A stretch of 55,903 nucleotides of DNA, taken from positions 1 through 55,903 of the forward strand of contig JBAYUQ010000020.1 of the NCBI GenBank assembly GCA_041675005.1. Reading direction: 5' to 3'. Below are positions 24,152 through 32,606 of this stretch, one piece after another. The number at the start of each line of letters is the position of its first letter. The first letter of the stretch is position 1. A program made the translations under genes and the position numbers. The DNA comes from PGYR01 sp041675005. Its GTDB lineage: Bacteria; Bacteroidota; Ignavibacteria; Kapaibacteriales; UBA2268. Under the pieces are notes generated by a model. It was not told where the DNA came from and did no database searches. It worked only from the letters and a program-made list of their open reading frames with translations.

Positions 24152-24172
24152 CCCTCTTAAACTTTAAGGGGG
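24152..24172. repeat. Hairpin repeat (CCCTCTTAA/TTAAGGGGG)
   Basis: CCCTCTTAA (24152-24160), loop ACT, and TTAAGGGGG (24164-24172) form a 9-bp stem including one G-T pair. TTAAGGGTTTTAACTTAA follows. It lies 51 nt after the C25-like gene. It may work as a terminator, but the run of T is weak and the motif resembles interspersed intergenic repeats. Confidence 0.5.
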
Positions 24173-24260
24173 TTAAGGGTTTTAACTTAAATGTTATAAG
24201 ACTACATTAGAATTAAGATAATTTATGTGCTAACAGGATAATATTGAAATCATCATAACT

Positions 24261-24392
24261 TTATAAGGACATTAGCCCAATATCTGCTAAATTGGCTTCT
24301 ATATACCATCTTTCTTGACGACTGTTGAAATCTATAATCGTCCATTTATCACTTCTCCGTATCTTATATAGTTTGTATCCGTACATTAGCAT
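24261..24392 (-). CDS. Possible 43-residue protein
   Basis: A minus-strand frame opens at ATG (24392) and closes at TAA (24261-24263). The peptide starts MLMYGYKLYKIRRSDKWTII and contains FNSRQERWYIEANLADIGL, which is a protein-like composition with aromatic and charged residues. No ribosome binding site or promoter stands out, and it overlaps the proposed glmS promoter at its start. The rest of the 356-base gap before glmS is otherwise empty apart from the hairpin and promoter. It may be a small gene, a remnant, or chance. Confidence 0.25.
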   Translation of the reverse strand: MLMYGYKLYKIRRSDKWTIIDFNSRQERWYIEANLADIGLMSL

Positions 24393-24423
24393 TGAAAACT
24401 ATGCTAAATTTTTTCTAATTTTG
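24392..24423 (+). promoter_or_regulatory. Bacteroidota-type promoter for glmS
   Basis: TTG (24392-24394), a 21-base spacer and TAATTTTG (24416-24423) match the -33/-7 consensus. The -7 box ends 33 nt before the glmS start. There is no sign of the glmS ribozyme seen in Firmicutes. Confidence 0.65.
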
Positions 24424-24456
24424 CGTATTGCAATAATATAAAACAAGAGCAAACAA

Positions 24457-26289
24457 ATGTGCGGAATCGTAGGTTACATAGGTAAGCAAAAAGCATCTCA
24501 TATATTACTAAATGGTCTGAAGCGTATGGAGTACAGAGGGTACGACTCTGCTGGATGGGCTATGATAGAGAATGAGAAACTAAATCTATTAAAGAATATT
24601 GGCAAAGTAGCTCACTTAGATAGACTAACCCCACATGATATGCTAGAGGCAACTGTTGGTATAGCACATACTAGATGGGCTACACATGGTTTTCCAAATC
24701 ATCTCAATGCTCACCCGCACTTAGATAATTCGGAAAATATTGCTGTAGTTCACAATGGAATCATCGAGAACTATACTGCATTGAAAACGAAATTACAGAA
24801 GGATGGATATTTCTTCAATTCAGATACAGATACCGAAGTCCTTGCTGTCTTTATTGGTGCTATATACGAGAAAGTCCATGATTTAGAGAAAGCAGTTAGA
24901 ATAGCCCTATCAGAGATAGATGGTACTTTTGGTATTGCAGTGCTATCCTCTTATGAACCAGAAAAAATAATATGTGCCCGTCACGGTAGCCCAATGGTAT
25001 TGGGAATAGGTGAAGGTGAATATATAGTTGCTTCGGATGCGGCTGCTATTATTCAACATACTAATCAAGTGGTTTACCTAAACGATAAAGAAATGGCTAT
25101 CATCACTCGTGATGGCTTCGTAACAAAAACAATTGATAATGAAATAACTGATTCGATAATAGAAGAGATTAATTTCGATTTGGCACAAATAGAAAAAGGT
25201 GGTTACGACCACTTTATGCTAAAAGAAATACACGAACAGCCCGAGACTGTCTTTAACTCATTCCGTGGTCGATTACTTGCTGATGTGGGTAATGTGAAAC
25301 TAGGTGGTCTGAATAATATGATGGATAAGTTACGTAAAACTAAACGTATTATCATCACGGCTTGTGGTACTTCGTGGCACGCTGGATTGGTAGGTGAGTA
25401 TATGATAGAACAGTTGGCTCAAATATCCGTTGAGGTTGAGTATGCGTCTGAGTTCAGATATCGTAACCCAATTATAGGGCCAGATGATGTAGTATTTGCT
25501 ATCTCACAATCTGGTGAAACACTAGATACATTAGCTGCAATCAAAGAAGCTCGTCAGAAAGGTGCAACAGTAATCGGTATAGTCAATGTAGTTGGCTCAA
25601 CTATAGCCAGAGAAACAGAAGCTGGTGTCTATATACACGCAGGGCCAGAGATAGGAGTTGCTTCTACGAAAGCGTTTACGTCGCAAATAACTGTACTTGC
25701 ACTTATTGCTCTACTATTGGGTAGAATGCGAAATCTATCGCAGCCAGAAGGACAAGCAATAGCCGAAGCTATGATGGAGCTCCCTGATAAAATCCGTCAA
25801 GTATTAGCTACTGAAAAAGAAATAAAAGCGATTGCTGAGAAATATTACGAAAATAAAAATTTCCTTTACCTAGGTCGTGGGTTCAACTATCCATTGGCAC
25901 TAGAAGGTGCATTGAAACTTAAAGAAATATCATATATACACGCCGAAGGTTACCCTGCTGCGGAAATGAAGCACGGACCAATAGCTCTTATAGATGAGAA
26001 TATGCCAGTTGTATTCATAGCAACTAAAGATACGATCTACGATAAGGTATTTTCAAACATAGAAGAAGTAAAAGCTCGTAAGGGTAAGATAATAGCAATA
26101 GCAACAGAAGGTGATGAACGTATCAAGAGAGTTGCTGACCACGTTATCTATGTACCAGAGGTTATGCCGATGCTTAATCCAATATTGTCAGCAGTACCTT
26201 TACAACTACTTGCTTATCACATTGCTCTTAAATTAGAGTGTGATGTAGATCAACCACGTAACTTGGCTAAGTCAGTTACGGTTGAGTAG
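24457..26289 (+). CDS. glmS: Glutamine-fructose-6-phosphate aminotransferase (isomerizing)
   Basis: A 610-residue cytoplasmic enzyme that makes glucosamine-6-phosphate from fructose-6-phosphate and glutamine. This is the entry point to UDP-GlcNAc for peptidoglycan and for the LpxA/LpxC pathway encoded further right. MCGIVGYIG exposes the N-terminal nucleophile Cys of the glutaminase domain (residues 2-240; HTRWATHG, HNGIIEN). Two SIS domains follow (ITACGTSWHAG and SQSGETLDTLA; YLGRGFNYPLALEGALKLKEISYIHAEG), ending LAKSVTVE. Length and motifs are complete. It has its own promoter and terminator, so it is monocistronic. Confidence 0.98.
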   Translation: MCGIVGYIGKQKASHILLNGLKRMEYRGYDSAGWAMIENEKLNLLKNIGKVAHLDRLTPHDMLEATVGIAHTRWATHGFPNHLNAHPHLDNSENIAVVHNGIIENYTALKTKLQKDGYFFNSDTDTEVLAVFIGAIYEKVHDLEKAVRIALSEIDGTFGIAVLSSYEPEKIICARHGSPMVLGIGEGEYIVASDAAAIIQHTNQVVYLNDKEMAIITRDGFVTKTIDNEITDSIIEEINFDLAQIEKGGYDHFMLKEIHEQPETVFNSFRGRLLADVGNVKLGGLNNMMDKLRKTKRIIITACGTSWHAGLVGEYMIEQLAQISVEVEYASEFRYRNPIIGPDDVVFAISQSGETLDTLAAIKEARQKGATVIGIVNVVGSTIARETEAGVYIHAGPEIGVASTKAFTSQITVLALIALLLGRMRNLSQPEGQAIAEAMMELPDKIRQVLATEKEIKAIAEKYYENKNFLYLGRGFNYPLALEGALKLKEISYIHAEGYPAAEMKHGPIALIDENMPVVFIATKDTIYDKVFSNIEEVKARKGKIIAIATEGDERIKRVADHVIYVPEVMPMLNPILSAVPLQLLAYHIALKLECDVDQPRNLAKSVTVE

Positions 26290-26318
26290 GTGCAGTTAAA
26301 AAAAGAGTTTTCAAATGT

Positions 26319-26350
26319 AAAAGGCAAGAATATAGTTCTTGCCTTTTCTG
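26319..26350 (+). terminator. Rho-independent terminator after glmS
   Basis: AAAAGGCAAGAA (26319-26330) and TTCTTGCCTTTT (26336-26347) form a perfect 12-bp stem with a 5-nt loop TATAG. The T-rich side follows. It is 29 nt after the glmS stop and may also serve the convergent GNAT gene. Confidence 0.92.
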
Positions 26351-26391
26351 ATTTAACATATTATTTTAAAAGCGAGTTATTATAATTCAAG

Positions 26392-27177
26392 TTAGTAAAG
26401 GTCAATATCAAAAATTATATTAGAGCAATAAAACCCTGCTTTTTCTAATGCTTTTTTTGCTGCAATATTGTCAACTGTGGTTGAACATATAGGATTCATT
26501 CCCAATTTGAAAAATCTCTCGGCCTGATGGTTTATAATTCTAGTTGCCAAACCTTTTTTCTGAAAGTCTTTATTTACAATTACTCCTAGATCAACATAAC
26601 CTAATTGTGTCTCGCTTATTCTACATTCAGATGTTGCTATAATAATACCTGATTCTTTTAGTATGAAGATTTCTTTTCTGGTTACTAGATTTTTAGTATA
26701 TCCGAAAGTATCTTCAAATCCTATTTGTTTAATAAGAAATGACTTAATATTATCAATATCTTTCGATTGAGCTAACTCTAGATTCAATGGACTATTATCT
26801 GGTATAACTTTACTGAAATAATTAAAACAGAAAGTATTTACCTTGATAGATTTCGAGATTGAGAGACAAGCATTAAATGATATTGGTTCATTTGAACTTA
26901 AGCTAGCAGAATTTATCAACTTTTTTTGAATTAAATCATTAACAATATTTATGGTTTGATATTTATAGTCATCTAGTATATAAATTTGTAATAGACTTCC
27001 TTTCTTATCTACACAGAAATACCCTATGTTTTTATCTTCAAGTAATATAAAGTAAGACTGCGACATTTTGATATATAGATTCTCCCACATAGCGTCAATC
27101 GGGGCAGATAGTGATCTATAGAGTTTTACTCTATAGTTCTGAATAATTTTCGAATCATTCGATTTTATAAATTTCAT
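26392..27177 (-). CDS. GNAT-family acetyltransferase (two-lobed)
   Basis: A 261-residue protein. The last ~130 residues are a recognisable GNAT domain: LELAQSKDIDNIKSFL, then VDLGVIVNKDFQKKGLATRIINHQ with the acetyl-CoA loop QKKGLA, then CSTTVDNIAAKKALEKAGF. The first ~130 residues look like a diverged second GNAT-like lobe (SYFILLEDKNIGYFCVDKKG) without the acetyl-CoA motif. The start lies one base after the TetR-type gene's stop, so the two form an operon and this is a likely effector under that regulator. The substrate is unknown. Base composition is notably AT-rich. Confidence 0.82.
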   Translation of the reverse strand: MKFIKSNDSKIIQNYRVKLYRSLSAPIDAMWENLYIKMSQSYFILLEDKNIGYFCVDKKGSLLQIYILDDYKYQTINIVNDLIQKKLINSASLSSNEPISFNACLSISKSIKVNTFCFNYFSKVIPDNSPLNLELAQSKDIDNIKSFLIKQIGFEDTFGYTKNLVTRKEIFILKESGIIIATSECRISETQLGYVDLGVIVNKDFQKKGLATRIINHQAERFFKLGMNPICSTTVDNIAAKKALEKAGFYCSNIIFDIDLY

Positions 27178-27178
27178 T

Positions 27179-27718
27179 CTAATATTTGTATTTATTTATA
27201 ATATGTATTCTAATTTTTTTTAAAGGGTATTTATCAAATACTGCCAGGTAATCTAATGCAATCCCATCAAGTTCTGCTATAAGTATGTAACTCATTACTT
27301 CAGAATTTTCTATGTCAATCTCATCAAATATTTTCCGAACTGATTTAAGTACCAATGAAGTCCTTACTTTTATTAAGTCTCCTAGTATTTCTCTTGTTGT
27401 TGGTTGAATCATTATATTCAAATTCAATTGGAAATCCAGCTTATCAGCTTCTAATTGATTAAAATAGGAATTTAAAACTAATTCTAAATTTTCTGATGGA
27501 GTACTATTTTCAAAGTCAACGTTATTAATTTCTTCTATCATTTTAGTGGTTCGGATAAAGATTTCTCTAAGTAGATTATCTTTAGATTTAAAATGATGAA
27601 AAATTAGCCCCTTTGATACATCAGCTTTTTCACAAATAGAAGATAAAGATGTTTTATCAAAGCCATTTTCTGAAAATAATTTAGTTGCCGTCTCGATAAT
27701 ATGTTCTTTTTTATTCAA
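27179..27718 (-). CDS. TetR-family transcriptional repressor
   Basis: A 179-residue regulator. The N-terminal helix-turn-helix is classic: IIETATKLFSENGFDKTSLS, then ICEKADVSKGLIFHHFKSKDNLL. The C-terminal ~120 residues form the helical ligand-binding and dimerisation domain, with no recognised ligand class. A palindrome GACCAAACGGTC lies 30 nt before its start, which suggests autorepression together with the GNAT gene that follows after a one-base gap. The ligand is not predictable from sequence. Confidence 0.93.
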   Translation of the reverse strand: MNKKEHIIETATKLFSENGFDKTSLSSICEKADVSKGLIFHHFKSKDNLLREIFIRTTKMIEEINNVDFENSTPSENLELVLNSYFNQLEADKLDFQLNLNIMIQPTTREILGDLIKVRTSLVLKSVRKIFDEIDIENSEVMSYILIAELDGIALDYLAVFDKYPLKKIRIHIINKYKY

Positions 27719-27747
27719 AATAGTCTCACAATTTATAAAAGCAAACC

Positions 27748-27759
27748 GACCAAACGGTC
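27748..27759. promoter_or_regulatory. Probable TetR-type operator
   Basis: GACCAAACGGTC is a GACC-n4-GGTC palindrome with matching outer C and G two bases beyond each end, 30 nt upstream of the TetR gene. It resembles the GACCGnCCGGTC-type sites bound by several TetR-family proteins. Another palindrome, CAATCGATTG, lies near 27807-27816. Confidence 0.6.
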
Positions 27760-27859
27760 AGCGTTCAAATTTAAGAATATAATTTGCAAAAAACTAATAA
27801 TAGAATCAATCGATTGGTATAGATAATAAGCTGACCTTAGCCAGCTTATATATTAAACT

Positions 27860-28291
27860 TTATTTCTCGCAAAATTCTTTAAACGACTTATTCATAGAGT
27901 TGAAACCATTTTCAGTTTCCTTACCAATCATTTTAAAAAGGGCATTTGCAAGTAAACCAGTGAAGATTTCTCCTTGAATGAATTTGCATTTATCATTGCC
28001 TCGCTTTTCAAATATAAAATAATGTTCGCCATCAAACAATCCTTCTATGAAGAGTTTCCCCTTCCATCTAAATTCTTTTTCTAAGTTATTTAGTATTACT
28101 TTTGGGTAAAAGCTCATATTTTTAAGTTTATTTAGATTCATCGTAACTTCAAGTGTTTCTTCAACTTCTTTACTCCCCGAAATAGATGTAATGAAGGGGT
28201 TCCATTTTCTGTGTGAATCGAAATCCATAAGTTTCTCCCACACCTTTTTGACATTTTTGTCTATAATTATTTCAGTTTCTATGATTCTCAT
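27860..28291 (-). CDS. SRPBCC-fold protein (START/polyketide-cyclase-like)
   Basis: A 143-residue small cytoplasmic protein of the SRPBCC ligand-binding superfamily. IIETEIIIDKNVKKVWEKLMDFDSHRKWNPFI is the hallmark opening strand and helix, a strand of the helix-grip fold (FRWKGKLFIEGLFDGEHYF) follows, and a long C-terminal helix (GFNSMNKSFKEFCEK) closes the cavity. ATG at 28291 lies two bases after the stop of the upstream barrel gene and is preferred to the GTG at 28306, which overlaps it. The ligand is unknown; hydrophobic small molecules or lipids are typical. Confidence 0.85.
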   Translation of the reverse strand: MRIIETEIIIDKNVKKVWEKLMDFDSHRKWNPFITSISGSKEVEETLEVTMNLNKLKNMSFYPKVILNNLEKEFRWKGKLFIEGLFDGEHYFIFEKRGNDKCKFIQGEIFTGLLANALFKMIGKETENGFNSMNKSFKEFCEK

Positions 28292-28293
28292 TA

Positions 28294-28896
28294 TTAGAAC
28301 TCCCACCCTATATGAATTGTTGGAAATACTTTTATTGGACTTCTTTCATAAATACCAGATTCAAATTCCAAATCATCATTATTCATCATAAATGACACTC
28401 CAATCCAAGGAGTCATATACAAGCCACCTAAACTACTGTTTGAGTCGAATGGAACATACTTATATCCTGCTCTTATCCCCAAGTTTACTGATTCAGTTTT
28501 TATTTTCTGATTATATTCATCTTCGTATTCCCAAAATAATAAGTCTATTGTTGAACCCGTAAACCATCCATTATCTTCTCTATTATTGAAGAAGTAGTCA
28601 TATTTTATGGAAACACTTTTGAAATTTTCAGTTATTCCATCATTTTCTTGTAAACCTTCTGGAAGAGTCAAAAATGCTAAACCTATTTGGAATCTATGTC
28701 GACTGAAATTGTATGCTCCGTGAATTGAACCACCGCCCATTGCCCATGCTATTGGGTCAGTTTCAATTTGAAATGTATTGTTATTTTGAACATTGACATC
28801 TATGATATCAGAATCCATCTTTTCTATGATTTCTTTAGAGTAAGAGTTAGTATTACAAATTGACAAAGCGAGAACGAAAGTTAGTAAGTGTTTCAT
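28294..28896 (-). CDS. Small outer-membrane beta-barrel-like protein
   Basis: A 200-residue protein with a signal peptide (LLTFVLALSICNTNSYS) and alternating hydrophobic/polar strands: FQIETDPIAWAMGGGSIHGAYNF, FQIGLAFL, VSIKYDYFF, WFTGSTIDLLFW, NLGIRAGYKY and PTIHIGWEF. The final strand ends in an aromatic residue as in barrel proteins recognised by BamA. The family is not identified. It is the first gene of a pair with the SRPBCC protein and is divergent from the AraC-type regulator, whose promoter it faces across a 130-base gap. Confidence 0.75.
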   Translation of the reverse strand: MKHLLTFVLALSICNTNSYSKEIIEKMDSDIIDVNVQNNNTFQIETDPIAWAMGGGSIHGAYNFSRHRFQIGLAFLTLPEGLQENDGITENFKSVSIKYDYFFNNREDNGWFTGSTIDLLFWEYEDEYNQKIKTESVNLGIRAGYKYVPFDSNSSLGGLYMTPWIGVSFMMNNDDLEFESGIYERSPIKVFPTIHIGWEF

Positions 28897-28977
28897 GATA
28901 GAACCTTATTTATTTATTATTGTTGATTAATTACAATACAAAGTTCTAGGAATTATTGTTAGATTACTTATCATAAA

Positions 28978-29015
28978 GTGACAAGTTATTGTCATTTGGT
29001 GACAAGTTAACTTTG
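28978..29015 (+). promoter_or_regulatory. AraC-type tandem operator overlapping a promoter
   Basis: GTGACAAGTTA occurs twice as a perfect 11-base direct repeat, at 28978-28988 and 28999-29009. The starts are 21 bases apart, two helical turns. TGACAA-GTTA-TTGTCA also forms an inverted pair across the first copy. The second repeat overlaps the -7 box TAACTTTG (29008-29015), which lies 11 nt before the AraC start codon. This fits binding by the neighbouring AraC regulator and autoregulation. Confidence 0.6.
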
Positions 29016-29026
29016 GAGTATATAAT

Positions 29027-30034
29027 ATGGCTTTTAATGGAAGATTTATTTTAAACTTAGCTTATTTTGCTGCATGTAAAGGTGGAAATAGTAGCGAAAT
29101 AATTCAATTAAGTAATAAAACAGAAAGTGAACTAATGCAAGATACTTGCATTATTGATGATATTACATATAATTCATTAGTTGAATATACTGTCGAATCT
29201 ACGGGTGATGAATACTTTGGACTTCATGCTGGAGAGAATCTCAACCTTGCTGCGGCTGGATTAATTGCTCAAATTGTACAAACATCACAAACAGTCAAAC
29301 AAGCTCTTCAGTTTTGCTGTGAGTTTGCTAATCTTGGATGTAGTGTATTACCACTTAGTTTAATTGAAGAGAATAATTATTACAAGATTGTTCTTACACC
29401 AGATAAAGTATGGTCACATAAGTCTCTAATATCATTGCAGCATACTGTAGATGGTGTTTTAGCATTCACAATTAAAGAATTCTACTCACTCACAAGGCAA
29501 AAACGAAATCCTATCGAGGTTCATTTGCCGTGGAAAAGGCCTAAAAGTGAAAACGAATATGTAAGAGTATTCGGATGTGGGGTAAAATATAATCAGCCAG
29601 AAATAGCTATTTTATTAGAAAAGTCATATGTTGAACAACCTATTACAACGGTTGATTACAACTTACTAAGTATTCTTTTGAAACATGCTGAAGAGAAATC
29701 AATTCAAATAAACAAATCCAAAGGATTCGCATCAATAGTTAAACAATCAATGATTAAACTTACTAGGCCTGAATTCCCCACTATAAGGCAAGTATCTTAT
29801 CACCTTAATATTAGTTCCAGGACACTACAAAGGAAACTTAAAGAAGAAGGTTTGACATACAAAGAAATAATTGATGAGCTGAGAAAAGATTTTGCTATTA
29901 GTTATCTAAAACGTCCTGATTTAAGTTTAAGGGAGATAAGTTATTTATTAGGTTATGCTGATACTAGTGCTTTCAATCGTTCTTTTAAACGATGGACAGG
30001 GCAAACTCCTAAAGAATATCAAAAGATAAATTAG
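29027..30034 (+). CDS. AraC-family transcriptional regulator (arabinose-binding-domain type)
   Basis: A 335-residue regulator. The N-terminal ~190 residues resemble the ArgR/OruR/MmsR-like sensor domain: TGDEYFGLHAGENLNLAAAGLIAQIVQTSQTVKQAL is typical. The C-terminal ~100 residues carry two helix-turn-helix motifs (PTIRQVSYHLNISSRTLQRKLKEEG, and LREISYLLGYADTSAFNRSFKRWTGQTPKEY), which match the AraC signature. The divergent barrel/SRPBCC pair is the obvious regulatory target. Two direct repeats in front of the gene suggest that it also controls itself. Confidence 0.93.
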   Translation: MAFNGRFILNLAYFAACKGGNSSEIIQLSNKTESELMQDTCIIDDITYNSLVEYTVESTGDEYFGLHAGENLNLAAAGLIAQIVQTSQTVKQALQFCCEFANLGCSVLPLSLIEENNYYKIVLTPDKVWSHKSLISLQHTVDGVLAFTIKEFYSLTRQKRNPIEVHLPWKRPKSENEYVRVFGCGVKYNQPEIAILLEKSYVEQPITTVDYNLLSILLKHAEEKSIQINKSKGFASIVKQSMIKLTRPEFPTIRQVSYHLNISSRTLQRKLKEEGLTYKEIIDELRKDFAISYLKRPDLSLREISYLLGYADTSAFNRSFKRWTGQTPKEYQKIN

Positions 30035-30059
30035 CGATAAAATTCTATTTCTACTTTTC

Positions 30060-31694
30060 CTATTCTTTAACTATTTTCTTTGAAAATATTATGTTACTCA
30101 TCTTATCAAAAAGATTAACTATATAAATCCCCTTTGGTAATCTTTCAATATTTATATTATGTGTGCTATTGTCATTAAGTTCTTTCTGTTGATGCACTTC
30201 TTGACCTAATAAATCAAAAACACTAATTGAATTTATTTTCTTATCTGTTTTAATAATAATATTAGAATGAGTTGGGTTCGGGAAAAATGAAATACTACTT
30301 TCATCAATATAATCTTCAACAGAACTAATTGAATATTTTAAAGCATTGAAGGCATTTACTCTACCATAACCATGATATATATCAAACCCAGGTGTATCCT
30401 CAAAACTTCTCCCAGCTTGATCTTCAGAAGAATTTCTTAGTATTGTTCGAATTTCATCAGGAGACCTATTAGGGTTCTGAGCAAATAGTAGAGCGCATAT
30501 ACCCGAGACTAGTGGTGTAGCTTGTGATGTACCTCCCCAATAAGTATTATAATTGACATCCGAATTATAACTCAAACCATAAATATAATTACCAGGTGCA
30601 ACGACATCTATATGTTGACCAAAGCAACTACCACTAGTCTTACTCCAGAAAAATGGGCTAGAGCGTTGATCATTTGCGTCGGTAGAGCCTACTGCTATAG
30701 TAGTCTCATAACCAGCTGGATAATACGTAACATCATTATTCTCATTCATCATACATGCAACTACTACAACACCATTATCATAGGCATATTTAATAGCATC
30801 TCCCAAAGTTATAGATTGACCACTTCCTCCAACGGACATATTTATAACATTGGCTCCATTGTCAACGGCGTAATATACTCCTTCTGCGAAACCAGTATAA
30901 CTACCAGAATTGCTACTATTTAATATTTTTCCTACCATTAACTTGCAATGCCAATCGACACCCGCATAACCTATACTATTATTAGCATTTGCACCAATTA
31001 TACCAGTTACATTAGTCCCATGCCCATGGTCATCAGTGGGGTCATTGTTATTGTATGAGAAATTCCAACCGTAAATATCATCTATATATCCGTTTTGATC
31101 ATCGTCAATTCCATTTGCAATTTCAGCTTTATTCTGCCAGATTCGTCCGTTGAATTCAGGATGATTTAATCTAAGACCTGCATCTAAAATAGCAACTACA
31201 ATTGTAGAATCACCTGTTTCTATATCCCAAGCTAATTCCATATCTGTATCAGCATCTGTTAATGCTGGGGAAAGTGAAAATGAACCATCATTATAAAGTC
31301 CGTATTGACGTGAGAATAAAGGTTCATTAGGGAATGTTTCCAAACTTCCCATTCCACCACTTCCACTTCCAATATAGTTAGGTTCTACATATTCGAATAG
31401 ACCTGTTTGCATGTATGTATAAACTAATAGATCTATATTTTGAGTCTGATTAAATTGAATTAGATATGTATTATTTAATTTCTTATTCCCTGTTAGAGTT
31501 ATACTGTTTACGTTGAATTCTTTGTTCAAGGAATCAAATACTGATAAATAATCTTTTTTCACAAAGTAATTATTGAGATTGTTATTTGAATTAAATTTGA
31601 CGATTAATTCATCTTGTATATAATTAATTGGTTCAATTGAATTTGAAATATTCAGAACAAATAGAAATAATATTGAAATATAAATACTTTTCAT
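30060..31694 (-). CDS. Subtilisin-like serine protease with T9SS sorting domain
   Basis: A 544-residue exported protease of family S8. A signal-like N-terminus is followed by a propeptide-like region (to about 120) with ELIVKFN. The catalytic triad is visible: Asp in VVAILDAG (about residue 170), His in DDHGHGTNVTGIIGA (about 222) and Ser in GTSQATPLVSGICALLF (about 390). The Asn in NENNDVTYYPAGYE may be part of the oxyanion region. The C-terminal ~80 residues are a T9SS type A domain (FFPNPTHSN, LPKGIYIVNLF), so it is sent to the cell surface. A degradative or processing role is likely. Confidence 0.92.
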   Translation of the reverse strand: MKSIYISILFLFVLNISNSIEPINYIQDELIVKFNSNNNLNNYFVKKDYLSVFDSLNKEFNVNSITLTGNKKLNNTYLIQFNQTQNIDLLVYTYMQTGLFEYVEPNYIGSGSGGMGSLETFPNEPLFSRQYGLYNDGSFSLSPALTDADTDMELAWDIETGDSTIVVAILDAGLRLNHPEFNGRIWQNKAEIANGIDDDQNGYIDDIYGWNFSYNNNDPTDDHGHGTNVTGIIGANANNSIGYAGVDWHCKLMVGKILNSSNSGSYTGFAEGVYYAVDNGANVINMSVGGSGQSITLGDAIKYAYDNGVVVVACMMNENNDVTYYPAGYETTIAVGSTDANDQRSSPFFWSKTSGSCFGQHIDVVAPGNYIYGLSYNSDVNYNTYWGGTSQATPLVSGICALLFAQNPNRSPDEIRTILRNSSEDQAGRSFEDTPGFDIYHGYGRVNAFNALKYSISSVEDYIDESSISFFPNPTHSNIIIKTDKKINSISVFDLLGQEVHQQKELNDNSTHNINIERLPKGIYIVNLFDKMSNIIFSKKIVKE

Positions 31695-31785
31695 AGTTTA
31701 GAACCCAACTAGTTAATTTTTATGTCTTTCATGTTTAAATCGTAGATGCCAATATACAGTTTATTACCAGTAATACTAGTTCTTC

Positions 31786-32514
31786 CTATACTTTACCGCT
31801 AAGGTGATTATAGTCTGTAAGTAATGTAGAGAGAAATTCCACCGGCGATAAATCACTTTTAATACTTAATTTTTTTAGAAATATATTTTTGAGTTTATTT
31901 GTAGCATCTATTAGTTGATAAGTAAGTTGATCACCATTATTCTTAGCTAGTAATTCTCTTATTATATTAGCATCTTTGTCAGTTAAATATCGTGCTTGTG
32001 GGAAAACAGGAATATAATTCACGTCAGTTGCTACATAAATTGTATCTTCCAATTTTAGTTCTTTCTCAAGTTTTACTACTGATGTTTTCCCAACCATATC
32101 TCCAATTCTTTGTGATTTACTTGATACTAATATTGTTATAAGCGCTACTACACCTCCAGTCATAGTAATCTCAACTAAACCTAGAAGCCAACGTGAAAAA
32201 TAATCAATAACAGATGGCCTAGTTCCATCGACTTTTATTACTTTAATTTTCCTAGCTTTTTTACCAATACTTTGACCACCTAGAAATAATTCACATAAAA
32301 AGTGATAGAAGAATAAAGGAATAAAATACAATATCAAAATAGGTGTATATTGAAAATAGTCAACTACAACAGCGCCACCGAATAAAAGATATGCGAATAG
32401 TAAAACAAAATCTATTATATGAGCTAATATCCTATCACCTACACCAGCAATCTTATATTGTATGTCTATATTCTGTGTGGTTTCTATATTCAGTAGTTCG
32501 TAAGAATTATCCAT
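31786..32514 (-). CDS. RDD-family membrane protein
   Basis: A 242-residue protein with the RDD motif region: YKIAGVGDRILAHIIDFVLL (R and D in the first membrane helix), a second helix (about residues 52-72) and GGQSIGKKARKIKVI. A third hydrophobic stretch (RWLLGLVEITMTGGVVALITILV) and KSQRIGDMVGKTSVVK follow, then a soluble C-terminal ~90 residues. Its start is divergent from the SpoIIM gene. RDD genes often accompany SpoIIM/MoxR/DUF58 clusters. Its own promoter fits the Bacteroidota consensus. The biochemical role of the RDD family is not settled. Confidence 0.88.
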   Translation of the reverse strand: MDNSYELLNIETTQNIDIQYKIAGVGDRILAHIIDFVLLFAYLLFGGAVVVDYFQYTPILILYFIPLFFYHFLCELFLGGQSIGKKARKIKVIKVDGTRPSVIDYFSRWLLGLVEITMTGGVVALITILVSSKSQRIGDMVGKTSVVKLEKELKLEDTIYVATDVNYIPVFPQARYLTDKDANIIRELLAKNNGDQLTYQLIDATNKLKNIFLKKLSIKSDLSPVEFLSTLLTDYNHLSGKV

Positions 32515-32566
32515 AATTATATGATTTTAGTAGAAAATTTTCAAAAAAGTATTATCTTTACCAATA

Positions 32567-32598
32567 CAAAGGTATCAATAAAAATTAAATTATAGCAA
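32567..32598 (-). promoter_or_regulatory. Bacteroidota-type promoter for the RDD gene
   Basis: On the minus strand TTG (32598-32596), a 21-base spacer and TACCTTTG (32574-32567) match the -33/-7 consensus, with the -7 box about 52 nt before the RDD start. The divergent SpoIIM gene starts 8 nt beyond the -33 box, so expression of the two could interfere. Confidence 0.6.
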
Positions 32599-32606
32599 CT
32601 TGATTA

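Noticed and set aside
24424..24456. glmS ribozyme in the leader
   Set aside because: The leader is only about 30 bases and AT-rich, far too short for the ribozyme, which is also not expected in this phylum.
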